A stretch of 64,000 nt of DNA from Enterococcus_K sp051713825 (lineage in GTDB: Bacteria > Bacillota > Bacilli > Lactobacillales > Enterococcaceae): NCBI RefSeq assembly GCF_051713825.1, contig NZ_JBIOQR010000001.1, positions 3,906,001 to 3,970,000 on the forward strand, written 5' to 3'. Positions 52,881-61,836 of this stretch are shown one piece after another. Both the position numbers and the translations under genes were made by a program. The notes under the pieces were generated by a model. It made no database searches, was not told the DNA's origin, and saw only the letters and a list, made by a program, of their open reading frames with translations. Every line of letters begins with the position of its first letter. Position 1 is the stretch's first letter.

Positions 52881-54254
52881 CTAATTTAGAAAAGGCATTC
52901 TTTTCGCATAGTTTTCCTTATTCTCTTGTTTGGCACGTGCAATCGCTAGTGCATATTCAGGGATGTCCTTTGTAATGGTTGAACCCGCAGCGATTGACGT
53001 ATTGTTGGCAATCTCTAATGGCGCCACTAGATTTGCTGCTGAGCCGATAAAACTATGGTCACCGACATTCGTACGGTGTTTTTTCTTGCCGTCATAATTG
53101 ACAAACACGACACCACAACCAACATTAATCTCTTTGCCTAAAGTTGCATCACCAACATACGTTAAATGACCAACTTTGGTATTTTCACCCACCGTTGCAT
53201 TCTTCACTTCAACAAAGTTACCGATATGAGCGCCTACTCCGATATCTGCTTTTGGACGTAAATGTGCGAAAGGACCAATATCTGCATTTGAATGAACAAC
53301 GCTTTCCTCGATAGAAGAAGAGTAAATTTTCACCTTATCTTCAATCACACTGTCAACAATTTGTGAATTTGCTCCAATAAAACAATCTTCGCCGATAACC
53401 GTTTTTCCTTTGATATGAACGCCTGCTTCAATGATTGTATCAGAACCAATTTGAACGCCTTCATCAATATAGGTGTTGGCTGGATCAATAAATGAGACAC
53501 CATTCATCATGTGCATCGTGTTAATTCGCGCGCGCATACTCTTATTGGCATTTGCCAAAGCCACACGGTCGTTTACACCTAGCGACTCTTCAAAACTATC
53601 CGTTTGGTAAGCTGCCACTGTTTTTCCTTCGTTTTTTAGAATCTCAATAATATCTGTTAGGTAATATTCCCCTTGAACATTATTCGTTCCAACTCTCGTT
53701 AATGCGTCAAACAAGGCTTCATTGTCAAAACAATAGGTACCTGTATTAATTTCTTGGACACGTGCTTCTTCAATTGTCGCATCTTTTTGTTCCACAATTT
53801 TCTTAACAATTCCCACGTGGTCACGTAAAATACGGCCGTACCCTGTTGGATCTTCTGCATGCGCGGTTAAAATAGTCGCACTAGCTTTTTTCCCTTGATG
53901 ATATTCAAATAAATTGTTTAATGTTTCAGTTGTTAACAGTGGCGTATCTCCACTAATCACTAACGTCGTCCCTTTTTTCCCTTTAAGAAAAGGTTCTGCT
54001 TGTAGCACTGCATGACCTGTTCCTAATTGTTCTGCTTGTAACGCATATTGGCTACGATCGCCTAGCTGTTCTTTAACCATCTCAGCCCCATGGCCCACAA
54101 TAGTAATGACTTCTGATGGTTTTGTTTCCACTACACGGTTGATAATATGCTCCACCATTGGCTTTCCAGCTACTGGATGAAGAACCTTATATAATTTTGA
54201 TTTCATACGAGTCCCCTTGCCAGCTGCAAGGATGATTGCATAACGAGTTTCCAT
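52881..54254 (-). CDS. glmU: Bifunctional UDP-GlcNAc pyrophosphorylase/GlcN-1-P acetyltransferase
   Basis: The N-terminal uridylyltransferase (IILAAGKGTRMKS, GTGHAVLQA, GDTPLL) and a C-terminal left-handed beta-helix acetyltransferase (hexapeptide runs such as IGPFAHLRP and VGHLTYVGD, then IAAGSTITKDIP) together make UDP-GlcNAc for peptidoglycan. ATG 54254 (METRYAII) has TTAGGAG upstream and gives 457 aa, the family length; a start 27 bases earlier is less likely. Confidence 0.96.
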   Translation of the reverse strand: METRYAIILAAGKGTRMKSKLYKVLHPVAGKPMVEHIINRVVETKPSEVITIVGHGAEMVKEQLGDRSQYALQAEQLGTGHAVLQAEPFLKGKKGTTLVISGDTPLLTTETLNNLFEYHQGKKASATILTAHAEDPTGYGRILRDHVGIVKKIVEQKDATIEEARVQEINTGTYCFDNEALFDALTRVGTNNVQGEYYLTDIIEILKNEGKTVAAYQTDSFEESLGVNDRVALANANKSMRARINTMHMMNGVSFIDPANTYIDEGVQIGSDTIIEAGVHIKGKTVIGEDCFIGANSQIVDSVIEDKVKIYSSSIEESVVHSNADIGPFAHLRPKADIGVGAHIGNFVEVKNATVGENTKVGHLTYVGDATLGKEINVGCGVVFVNYDGKKKHRTNVGDHSFIGSAANLVAPLEIANNTSIAAGSTITKDIPEYALAIARAKQENKENYAKRMPFLN

Positions 54255-54521
54255 GAGTTCACTCCTAATTAGTTTTTTCACCTTTTATTCCTTATTCAGT
54301 GTATCGTAGCTACTGTATTTTTTCAACTAGACCCCTCTATTTTTCACAAAAATAAAATATTTACTTCTTCTCAGGGGAAAGGCGTTTCTGATATGGAAAA
54401 CGGCGAACCTTTAGAATTGAAAATAAAAACAAAAATTGACTAGACCAAAGTTATTTCTGAACCTGTCAGTGACTCTCTTCTGCTGGAAGAACAGAATCGT
54501 TTCTAGCTTAAAAAGGCAATC

Positions 54522-54562
54522 AAAAAACCTGTGAAAAAATCGCGTAGACTCGTCTCACAGGT
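54522..54562 (-). terminator. Terminator of purR
   Basis: ACCTGTGA / TCACAGGT with a 20-nt loop, then TTTTTTG on the minus strand. The rest of 54255-54592 is AT-rich spacer with no gene and presumably holds the glmU promoter. Confidence 0.75.
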
Positions 54563-54592
54563 ACTAAAAAATTGGGTACAAATACGTTTGAA

Positions 54593-55417
54593 TTAGTTAT
54601 TTTCGTTAAAGTAGTTCCCTGGAACCACTGAGATGGTTTTGGTTTGGGTATCGACATCTTCAACATAAAGTAACGAAGTATAATCGTCAATCGCTCGTGT
54701 GCCATGGAATTTAGATTCAGCAAAAACAGTAATACCCACCAATTCTGCTTCGAACTCTTCAATCAAACTCTTCATCCCATTGACCGTGCCGCCACCTTTC
54801 ATAAAATCATCGACGACTAAAACACGAGAGCCTCGTTTTAAGCTGCGTTTTGAAAGCTCCATTTTTTCGATTCGTTCAGAAGAACCCGAAACATAATTTA
54901 CACTAACGGTTGAGCCTTCTGTAATTTTCGAATCTCTACGAACAATCACAAAAGGAACATTTAAATAATAAGAAACAGCTTGAGCAATCGGAACGCCTTT
55001 TGTTGCAACGGTCATTACCGCGTCTATTGGTTTTCCTGAGTATTTTGAAGCAATAATTCGTCCAACTTGACGAAGCATTTCTGGCTCACCCAAAAGATCA
55101 GAAAGATAGACGTACCCACCAGGTAAAAGACGATCTTGCTCTGATAAGCGATCAGCTAAAGACGTAATATACTCCTTAGCTTCCTCATAAGATGTCTCAG
55201 GAAGGAATTGAACGCCACCTGCAGCACCAGGAATTGTTTCTAAGAGGCCTGTTCCTCTTTCTCTAAATGTTTTTTTAATAATTGCTAAATCTTCACTAAT
55301 TGATGACTTTGCTGATTCATATCGTGCAGCAAAATAAGTTAATGAAACCAATTCATGAGGATGATTAAGTAAATATTGCGTCATATCAATTAATCGTTCA
55401 CTTCGACGAACTTTCAC
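54593..55417 (-). CDS. purR: Purine operon repressor PurR (Bacillus type)
   Basis: The protein has an N-terminal winged helix (about 1-70: RRSERLIDMTQYLLNHPHEL, SAKSSISEDLAIIKKTF) and a phosphoribosyltransferase-like domain with VLVVDDFMKGGGTVNGM, the PRPP-sensing loop. It represses purine genes when PRPP is low. GTG 55417 is preferred over TTG 55426 because AAGGAG then lies 7 nt upstream, giving 274 aa. It is upstream of glmU. Confidence 0.94.
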   Translation of the reverse strand: MKVRRSERLIDMTQYLLNHPHELVSLTYFAARYESAKSSISEDLAIIKKTFRERGTGLLETIPGAAGGVQFLPETSYEEAKEYITSLADRLSEQDRLLPGGYVYLSDLLGEPEMLRQVGRIIASKYSGKPIDAVMTVATKGVPIAQAVSYYLNVPFVIVRRDSKITEGSTVSVNYVSGSSERIEKMELSKRSLKRGSRVLVVDDFMKGGGTVNGMKSLIEEFEAELVGITVFAESKFHGTRAIDDYTSLLYVEDVDTQTKTISVVPGNYFNENN

Positions 55418-55532
55418 ACAATTCAACTCCTTTTCATATTTTATCGTTTCTCATTATAAGGCTTTATCCGAATAATATCGAGTATTTTCTGAATATTTTT
55501 CAAAAAAGTGGCGTATTCATTAAAATTACCAA

Positions 55533-55566
55533 AAAAAAAGAGAAAAACTTTCGCTTTTCTCTACTT
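55533..55566 (-). terminator. Terminator of the zinc ABC operon
   Basis: AGAGAAAA...TTTTTCTCT stem followed by TTTTTTTT on the minus strand, overlapping the permease stop. Confidence 0.7.
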
Positions 55567-56409
55567 TTTCAAATGTTTTTTTCGTTGAAGTACGATTATT
55601 AACTTTCGAATGAGACTCACAACTAAGAATAAGCCAATGAATACGAGCGTAATTGTCGCTCCAGGTGGTGTTTCCCAATAGAAGGATCCTGTTAACCCAC
55701 TTAGCATGCCAATAAAACCAATCACGACACTAATGGCAATCACTGCATTAAAACTTTTACCTAATCTCATCCCAATAGCTGCTGGTAAAACCATAATCGC
55801 AGAAATAAGAAGAGCCCCTGCAATTGGAATCATCACCGCAATCGCTACGCCTGTCACTACATTAAACATCATGGACATCCATTGAATCGGTAGCCCATCA
55901 ACATGGGCTGCATCTTCATCAAAAGTTAAGACATACATCGGTCGTTTGAATAAAAAGAATAAAGCAGCAATTAAAACAAATAATATCCCTAAAAAGACCA
56001 CTTGTCCTGTAGTAATCGTGATGATTGAACCAAATAGATACGATTGGATGCTTGTTGCCGAATTGCCTCCACTAAACTGCATTAAGACTAAAGCTAAGGC
56101 CAATCCACCCGACATAAGAATAGCAATCGCAATCTCTGAATACGTTCGATAGATCATTCGTAAATATTCCAAAATAATCGCTGCGATAATGACCACGATT
56201 AAGGTTGTCACATCTGGATTCCAGTTAAGAAAAAAACCTAGAGCAACTCCAGCTAATGACACATGGGAGAGGGTGTCAGCCATAAGTGATTGTCGACGAA
56301 TTACTAGAAAAACACCCAACATTGGTGCAATCCCTGAAATGAAGATCGCCGCGATAAAAGCTAAACGCATAAATCCATAGTCTAGGAATTCATATGAAAA
56401 CAACGCCAT
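55561..56409 (-). CDS. znuB: Zinc ABC transporter permease
   Basis: The 282-aa protein has about eight membrane spans and ABC-3 family features (GFMRLAFIAAIFISGIAPML, SDTLSHVSLAGVALG-like LMADTLSHVSLAG, and VALVLMQFSGGNS). It forms the membrane channel for Zn (or Mn) uptake. ATG 56409 lies inside the ATPase gene, with its AAGGAGG binding site there, so the two are translationally coupled. Confidence 0.93.
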   Translation of the reverse strand: MALFSYEFLDYGFMRLAFIAAIFISGIAPMLGVFLVIRRQSLMADTLSHVSLAGVALGFFLNWNPDVTTLIVVIIAAIILEYLRMIYRTYSEIAIAILMSGGLALALVLMQFSGGNSATSIQSYLFGSIITITTGQVVFLGILFVLIAALFFLFKRPMYVLTFDEDAAHVDGLPIQWMSMMFNVVTGVAIAVMIPIAGALLISAIMVLPAAIGMRLGKSFNAVIAISVVIGFIGMLSGLTGSFYWETPPGATITLVFIGLFLVVSLIRKLIIVLQRKKHLKK

Positions 56410-57062
56410 GGTGAATCCTCCTTTCGAACCAACCGAATTTGCCGATCCGCATATTCTTTAATATCTTCATGGTCATGTGTAATCATCAAGATTGATTTAC
56501 CATGATCATGCGCATTATGACGTAGAAGACGATAGAAATCCTTACGCGATTGTTCATCCATTCCGGTTGTTGGTTCATCAAGAATAAACAAATCAGGGTC
56601 TGTCGCAAAAATTCTAGCCAAACTAATTCGTTGTTTTTGCCCACCTGAAAGCTCGCCGATTCGTTTATGACGCATTTCCCACATACCGACAGCCTGTAAC
56701 GCCTTTTCTACATGCAAATGGTCTTTTTGGGTTAAGGGTTTGAACCAACGTCCTCTTGGGAAACGCCCTGAACGAACTAATTCTAAGACTGTACTAGGAA
56801 ATCCGGCATTAAATGACGCAACTTGTTGGGGAATATAACCTATTGAAAGCTTTTGTCCTTCTGTGTTTTTCTCAGCTATGTTAATTGTTCCTTTTGTTGG
56901 TTTTAATAGGCCGAGCGTTGATTTTATGAGCGTCGATTTAGCGGCGCCATTTTCACCTGTTAAAATAACAAATTCACCTGAATCAACATGATAGGAAACA
57001 TTCTCTAAGACAGGTTCATCATCATAATAAAAGGTTAATTCATCTACTTCTATATAACGCAT
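56382..57062 (-). CDS. znuC: Zinc ABC transporter ATP-binding protein
   Basis: The 226-aa ATPase has Walker A GENGAAKSTLIKS (Ala where most ABC proteins have Gly, as is common in zinc transporters), Q-loop YIPQQVASFN, signature LSGGQKQRISLARIF, Walker B LFILDEPTTGMD and the H-loop ITHDHED. It overlaps the permease gene and follows the binding-protein gene by 39 bp. Confidence 0.94.
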   Translation of the reverse strand: MRYIEVDELTFYYDDEPVLENVSYHVDSGEFVILTGENGAAKSTLIKSTLGLLKPTKGTINIAEKNTEGQKLSIGYIPQQVASFNAGFPSTVLELVRSGRFPRGRWFKPLTQKDHLHVEKALQAVGMWEMRHKRIGELSGGQKQRISLARIFATDPDLFILDEPTTGMDEQSRKDFYRLLRHNAHDHGKSILMITHDHEDIKEYADRQIRLVRKEDSPWRCFHMNS

Positions 57063-57101
57063 TCTAGCGGCCTCCCTTCTACTTTACTAACACTTTATAG
57101 T

Positions 57102-58073
57102 TTACTGAATACTTTTCTGCAAGGCGTTTAAGTTCTCTTGCATCACCGTGATATAGGTTTCGCCTTGTTCCATTTGTTTATCCGTTAAACTTTCTAATGG
57201 ATTCAGCACTTCTAACATAACACCAGTTTCATTGGATAGGGTTTCAGCGACCTTAGAAGAGGCATTCTCTTCAAAATAGATGACCTTAACTTTATTTTCT
57301 TCTACGTAGTGCTTCAGCTCAGCTAGTCGACTAGGTGAAGGTTCTTGGTCCGGCGAAACACCTGAAATTGCTTCTTGAGTTAACCCATATTGTTTGGCTA
57401 AATAACCAAACGCCGCATGCTGTGTGACAAAGGTTTTATTCTTGGCCGTTTGAAAAGCGATTTGAAATTCCTTATCTAATTCTTCTAGCTTAGCAGTGTA
57501 AGCTGCCGCATTTTTTTCAAAAATTTCTTTTTTCTCTGGATATTTTTCACTTAATTGCTGACTAATATTCGCCACTTCTTTGACTGCTAACGCAGGATCT
57601 AGCCAAACATGTGGATCTAACTCATGTGAATGGCCTGACTCTTCTCCTTCATGGTCATGGGCTTCTTCTCCCTCATGGTCATGATCTTCCGCCTCATGAT
57701 CATGACTGCCCTCTCCACTTTCAAGTTCAATCGTACTTGCCGCTTCAATCAGCAAATGATCTTTTAGATTTTTTTCGACATTTGGGACCCACGTTTCAAA
57801 CTCAGCACTATTGTAGACAAACGCATCCGCATCGCTAATTTTGGCCAAATCTTTGGCGCTCGGTTCGTAGTCGTGAGGTTCTGTCCCTGCTGGAATCAGT
57901 AACTCTACCTCCCCTTCGTCACCAACAATATTTTTGGTGAATTCATACATTGGATAAAAGGTCGTCATCACTTGGAGCTTATCCGAATCTGCTTCTGTTT
58001 TTTCTTTATTACCACAAGCTGTTAATACTAGCACACCTGCTAATAAACTAACCAATAATTTCACTTTTTTCAT
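57102..58073 (-). CDS. znuA: Zinc-binding lipoprotein of ABC transporter
   Basis: The 323-aa protein has a lipobox LTAC-GN near residue 20, then a cluster A-I (ZinT/TroA-like) fold. A strongly His/Asp/Glu-rich loop (about 123-152, HDHEAEDHDHEGEE and similar) indicates zinc rather than manganese. Metal-site strings include GTEPHDYEPS, HVWLDP, THAAFGYLAKQYGL and YFEENASSKVAETL. It is the first gene of the operon, under two Zur-like boxes. Confidence 0.94.
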   Translation of the reverse strand: MKKVKLLVSLLAGVLVLTACGNKEKTEADSDKLQVMTTFYPMYEFTKNIVGDEGEVELLIPAGTEPHDYEPSAKDLAKISDADAFVYNSAEFETWVPNVEKNLKDHLLIEAASTIELESGEGSHDHEAEDHDHEGEEAHDHEGEESGHSHELDPHVWLDPALAVKEVANISQQLSEKYPEKKEIFEKNAAAYTAKLEELDKEFQIAFQTAKNKTFVTQHAAFGYLAKQYGLTQEAISGVSPDQEPSPSRLAELKHYVEENKVKVIYFEENASSKVAETLSNETGVMLEVLNPLESLTDKQMEQGETYITVMQENLNALQKSIQ

Positions 58074-58108
58074 TTGATTTCCTCATACTTTCCTCTCAAT
58101 CATTCGGC

Positions 58109-58195
58109 AAATCGGAAAATTACGATTTGAAGAACAAAAACTAATTTAGCAGAGTCTTACCCTTTCGTCAATAGAAATCGGAAAATTTCCGATTT
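58109..58195 (-). promoter_or_regulatory. Zur-type operators flanking the znuA promoter
   Basis: A promoter TTGACG-N17-TAAATT (minus strand, -35 at 58166-58171, -10 at 58143-58148) is flanked by two boxes: AAATCGGAAAATTACGATTT (58109-58128) and AAATCGGAAA-a-TTTCCGATTT (58175-58195, perfect 10-bp arms). A half-site AAATCGGAAAA lies at 58215-58225. They match the Bacillus Zur box AAATCGTAAT-N-ATTACGATTT rather than the streptococcal AdcR box. Zinc repression is therefore likely. Confidence 0.82.
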
Positions 58196-58257
58196 AGAGA
58201 AATGATTTCCTAATAAATCGGAAAACACATGAAAAAACCTTCATTTTACGAAAAAAG

Positions 58258-58375
58258 CGAGGTTGGGATAGACGTATTTCACTCTGAGAAATAAGAGGGT
58301 GTTATTTCTGTACCCACCGTTCATTTAGATAAAAAGAGATTGAAGCATAACTTTATAAGTTATGTCCCAATCTCA
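58258..58375 (+). repeat. Dispersed intergenic repeat, deleted copy C
   Basis: It keeps only the two ends of copies A and B: GAGGTTGGGA...CACTCTGAGAA and TTTCTGTACCCACCGTTCAT. A hairpin GAGATTG-aag-CATAACT / AGTTATG-tcc-CAATCTC follows and may terminate transcription. Confidence 0.65.
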
Positions 58376-58445
58376 AACTCAAGCCTTTTTCTGTACTATC
58401 ATCTCTACCTTCTGAATCACTCTATTGAGCTATTCAAAAACATGT

Positions 58446-59369
58446 CTAGCGATTAATTGAACGTGCCATGCGAGCCACTGTATGACGTTTCCCACGAATC
58501 GCGTCTGATAACTCTTTGATATTTTCAATACCCACTAAGCCCATGTTGGCATCCCCAATATGTTGAATATCGACACCCAAGACTTTATTTCTGATGCCAA
58601 TCTGACGTACAACATCAGGCTGCGCACTTTCTTGTGACGTACCGATTGCGCTCATCACCAATTTTCCATTTGCATGAGCTAGATCAACAACTTCTTTGAC
58701 CTGTTCATCTGTGATTCCCCAAACAGTGCCAACTGCTGGTACTAGAATAATATCGGCACCGGCTTCAATAAACTGTTTAGCAGATTCAATACTAACAACT
58801 GGCTCATCGACTCCTGCACTATGCATTTTCCCAGCAATAATTACGCCGTCAAAATGTTCTTTAGCAATTTTAACATTTTTGGCAATCAGATCGTTAGTCA
58901 CTCCAGTTCCTGGATTTCCTGTTAATAAAATGAAATCTAGGCCTAATTGGTTGGCTTTTTTGAACGTTTCAACTGAGGCTTGGCGCCCTGGAGCAATTTC
59001 TACCTTCGTTGATTCAAGTTTAGCCTGTTCATCGACCGGTTCAACGTTCATTCCGATTGGTAAGCCCACTAACTCTTTCAAACGGTTAACCACGTCATCA
59101 TTTGGAATACATGTTTCCGCACTATTTTGTCCTTCATAAGCCGCTACTACGATTGGGTGATTCACATCAAATACATTTAATAAAATCATGTCCGCGCCAT
59201 AAGCCTTCGATAACTCAGCACAAGTGATATCTCCTGCAACAGAGGCTTGAACCACGACGTTTTCACTAAGAACTACGCGCCCTTCACTAGCCTTTATGCT
59301 TTGAAATAATTCCTCTTTCGTCATTTGTTTGATTTCTTTTGATGTTGCGCTGATTAATCTTTGTACCAT
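58446..59369 (-). CDS. TIM-barrel protein of unknown activity (DUF7916-like)
   Basis: The 307-aa protein has a repeated beta/alpha pattern: ILLNVFDVNHPIVVAAYEG, GLPIGMNVEPVDEQ, DFILLTGNPGTGVTND, GVIIAGKMHSAGVDEPVV, ADIILVPAVGTVWGITDE and GVDIQHIGDANMGLVG. It ends GKRHTVARMARSINR, as in proteins sometimes annotated as PEP phosphonomutase or DUF7916 and found near PTS genes. The conserved Asn/Gly/Asp and phosphate-type loops suggest a sugar-phosphate ligand. No PTS gene is adjacent. The substrate is unknown. It is transcribed alone. Confidence 0.7.
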   Translation of the reverse strand: MVQRLISATSKEIKQMTKEELFQSIKASEGRVVLSENVVVQASVAGDITCAELSKAYGADMILLNVFDVNHPIVVAAYEGQNSAETCIPNDDVVNRLKELVGLPIGMNVEPVDEQAKLESTKVEIAPGRQASVETFKKANQLGLDFILLTGNPGTGVTNDLIAKNVKIAKEHFDGVIIAGKMHSAGVDEPVVSIESAKQFIEAGADIILVPAVGTVWGITDEQVKEVVDLAHANGKLVMSAIGTSQESAQPDVVRQIGIRNKVLGVDIQHIGDANMGLVGIENIKELSDAIRGKRHTVARMARSINR

Positions 59370-59787
59370 AGTTGACTCCTCCGTTTTATCCTATTCTTTT
59401 GTTAAGCTTGAACATCTGCCACTCACTATAATGATTGGATAAACGTTCTTCTCCTCAAAATAAATGAATTGAACTGTGCACGCACTCTTCTTACATTCAT
59501 ACTAGTCGCAAGAACCATGCCAAAATTAGACTAGACCAAAACGGCCAATTCACACCGCATAGGTCTATACAGATTTTACACACTTAGCGTCTGCTTTTCC
59601 TACACACTAATTTTTGCGTGTAATACAACAAAAAAGACCTCCTCTACGAAAGTTAAAAAAATGCTCACTGCCTCTCTTTTAACTTTCGTCAGAATGATGT
59701 CTTTTTGATTCTATCATTTCGGTTGACTAGTCTTTGTCGATCTGGTGTTTAATCCAGGGAGTCGTCTACCGCTCTTCATTCAACCGT
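59370..59787. other. Gene-free stretch with a hairpin
   Basis: It contains ACGAAAGTTAAAA (59646-59658) and its exact complement (59677-59689), embedded in A- and T-rich flanks with outer GAC/GTC pairing. This is a likely terminator of ispE on the minus strand. The remainder is upstream DNA of the TIM-barrel gene with no recognised operator. Confidence 0.55.
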
Positions 59788-60651
59788 TTATTTTAACGTC
59801 CGAACGATATAAACTTCATCGCAAAACCCTTTTAAGCCGTTATAAATTCTTTGTGCTCTCGAATGCTGCTGGCACAAAGCATACACAGTCGGACCACTGC
59901 CACTCATCAGCGTTGCATCTGCGCCGTATTTTAACATACGATCTTTAATTTGCTGAATAATCGGATGACGTTTGATGGTGATAGCCTCTAAACTATTGCC
60001 GACCACCTGTGTCATTCGTTGGTAATCATTGTCATAAATAGCAGATTGTAATTCCGCAATATCGGGATGATGCAGCTCTTCCATGTTGACCTCTTTGAAG
60101 ACTTTCCCCGTTGAAACACTCATCCGTGGCTTCACTAAAACAACCCAGCATTGAGGCATATCAGGAATCGGCGTTACCTTTTCCCCTTTGCCCGTAATTA
60201 GCGCTGTTTTTCCGTAGACACAGTAAGGTACATCCGTCCCAACTTCCATGCCGATATCTGCCAGCTCCTCCAAAGACAAACCTAAATTCCACAGTCGGTT
60301 TAACCCACGAAGGGCTGCCGCACAGTCCGTACTTCCGCCGCCTAACCCTGCTGCGACAGGAATACTTTTTTTAATAGAGACTCTTACCCCTTGATCGATT
60401 CCGTAACGTGTTTTAAGTAACATGGCCGCTTGGTACACATGATTTCTTTCATCTACAGGCAAAAAAGCCCGATTGGTTTCAATAATAATTTTATCTTCAG
60501 CGATTTCTTCAATAGTTAGTCGATCAGCTAAATCTACACTAGACATAATCATTTCTAACTCGTGATAGCCGTCCGACCGTTTATGCAACACATCCAGTCC
60601 AAGATTAATCTTCGCCGGCGCTTTCTCTATGATTTCCATTCGCTCACCCAT
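59788..60651 (-). CDS. ispE: 4-diphosphocytidyl-2-C-methyl-D-erythritol kinase
   Basis: The 287-aa GHMP kinase has APAKINLGLDVL at the N-terminus, the ATP loop PVAAGLGGGSTDCAAALR, GTDVPYCVYG and the C-terminal MSGSGPTVYAL. It would phosphorylate the MEP-pathway intermediate CDP-ME. Enterococci make isoprenoids through mevalonate and keep ispE as an orphan, so its real job there may differ; other MEP genes are not in this window. Starts at 60651 and 60639 are both possible. Confidence 0.93.
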   Translation of the reverse strand: MGERMEIIEKAPAKINLGLDVLHKRSDGYHELEMIMSSVDLADRLTIEEIAEDKIIIETNRAFLPVDERNHVYQAAMLLKTRYGIDQGVRVSIKKSIPVAAGLGGGSTDCAAALRGLNRLWNLGLSLEELADIGMEVGTDVPYCVYGKTALITGKGEKVTPIPDMPQCWVVLVKPRMSVSTGKVFKEVNMEELHHPDIAELQSAIYDNDYQRMTQVVGNSLEAITIKRHPIIQQIKDRMLKYGADATLMSGSGPTVYALCQQHSRAQRIYNGLKGFCDEVYIVRTLK

Positions 60652-61049
60652 TCGCTCATTCTAAATAATCGTCAGTATTCTATCACAGCCGCGAGAAAAA
60701 GTATAGCACCCCGCCAGACTTAGGTCTTAACGCTCTGTGAAGACAGTGATTATTTGAAAAGATGTTGCTTTAAATTTCTCTATGATTTTCAGACAATACG
60801 CGACAGCTCATTTTTATGAAAGTCAGCTGACTGTCTGTCCTCTCCTTATAGTCCTTCTACTTAAATACTACCAAAAACCAAACATAAAGGGAAACGTTCT
60901 CGCCATTTTATAAGAAATTTGACGAAATAAAAAAGGTCTCCTTACGTCTTATTCTCTATTTTAAAAGTAGGCTTTCAATGGCTTTCAGGGGAAAATGTGA
61001 TAAACTTGACTATGTAAATAAAAACAACAAAAAGTGTTGGTGAAAAAAT
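60652..61049. other. Divergent spacer upstream of ispE and DUF1275 gene
   Basis: This 398-bp gene-free region separates the divergent genes. I see no clear palindromic operator or riboswitch. TTGACT (61005-61010) near the DUF1275 gene has no good -10. Confidence 0.4.
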
Positions 61050-61733
61050 ATGAAAACCTCTTTCCATGAAGATCGCTGGGTTGGCTTATTGTTAAGCTTT
61101 ATTGGCGGTGCTATGGACAGCTACACCTATATTCATTATGATGCGTTTGCCTCTGCACAAACAGGCAATATTATCCTTGCAACCATTCAAGCCTTTGACG
61201 GTCAGTGGACCAGTGTTGGTAAAAAGCTACTTTCTACACTCTTCTTTTTCTTAGGAATCCTCTTAGCGAAATTTTTAATTGACTACTTCCATAAGAAACG
61301 GCTCCATTTTTGGCGCTTATTCATCCTTTATTTCGAAGCACTCATCTTCTTTCTAATCGGCCTGTCCTTTTTAAATCATCAGACCACACTTGTCACCATC
61401 ATCATCGCCTTTACTGCAGCGATTCAGTGGGTCTCCTTCGATAAAATAAATGGGCTCGCCTACACAAATCTTTTTACTACAGGGAATTTAAAAGGTGTCG
61501 CAACCAATCTTTACGACTATCTAATGACTGGTAAAAAAGAAGCACAACAACTATTTATTCATTTTGTCTTAGTCGTTTTGTCCTTCATTACCGGGGTCAT
61601 CTGCTCTGTTTTTCTTTATCGTCTGATCGAAACCAAAGCCATTTTACTCGTCTCAGGACTTTTTCTTTATCTAGCGCTCTCACAAACCTACCTCATCTGG
61701 CGGTTTTATCGACAAGAACACTATTTAAAATAA
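61050..61733 (+). CDS. YoaK/DUF1275-family membrane protein
   Basis: The 227-aa protein has about six spans with the family opening GLLLSFIGGAMDSYTYIHYD, ASAQTGNIILAT and GLAYTNLFTTGNLKGV. Members are integral membrane proteins of unknown transport function. It is a single gene with its own terminator. Confidence 0.85.
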   Translation: MKTSFHEDRWVGLLLSFIGGAMDSYTYIHYDAFASAQTGNIILATIQAFDGQWTSVGKKLLSTLFFFLGILLAKFLIDYFHKKRLHFWRLFILYFEALIFFLIGLSFLNHQTTLVTIIIAFTAAIQWVSFDKINGLAYTNLFTTGNLKGVATNLYDYLMTGKKEAQQLFIHFVLVVLSFITGVICSVFLYRLIETKAILLVSGLFLYLALSQTYLIWRFYRQEHYLK

Positions 61734-61739
61734 GTCTAC

Positions 61740-61786
61740 AAAAAAGGAAACGAACCGCTTTTTATCAGCTGTCCGTTTCCTTTTTA
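61740..61786. terminator. Bidirectional terminator
   Basis: AAAAAAGGAAACG / CGTTTCCTTTTT arms serve the DUF1275 gene and the convergent permease. A second hairpin AACTGGC / GCCAGTT lies at 61791-61819. Confidence 0.8.
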
Positions 61787-61836
61787 TGCATAACTGGCTG
61801 CTTTAGCAAAAGAGCCAGTTACTTTCAGTTCTATTA

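Noticed and set aside
58109..58195. AdcR operator upstream of the zinc operon
   Set aside because: The TTAAC-type AdcR box is absent; the palindromes fit Zur.
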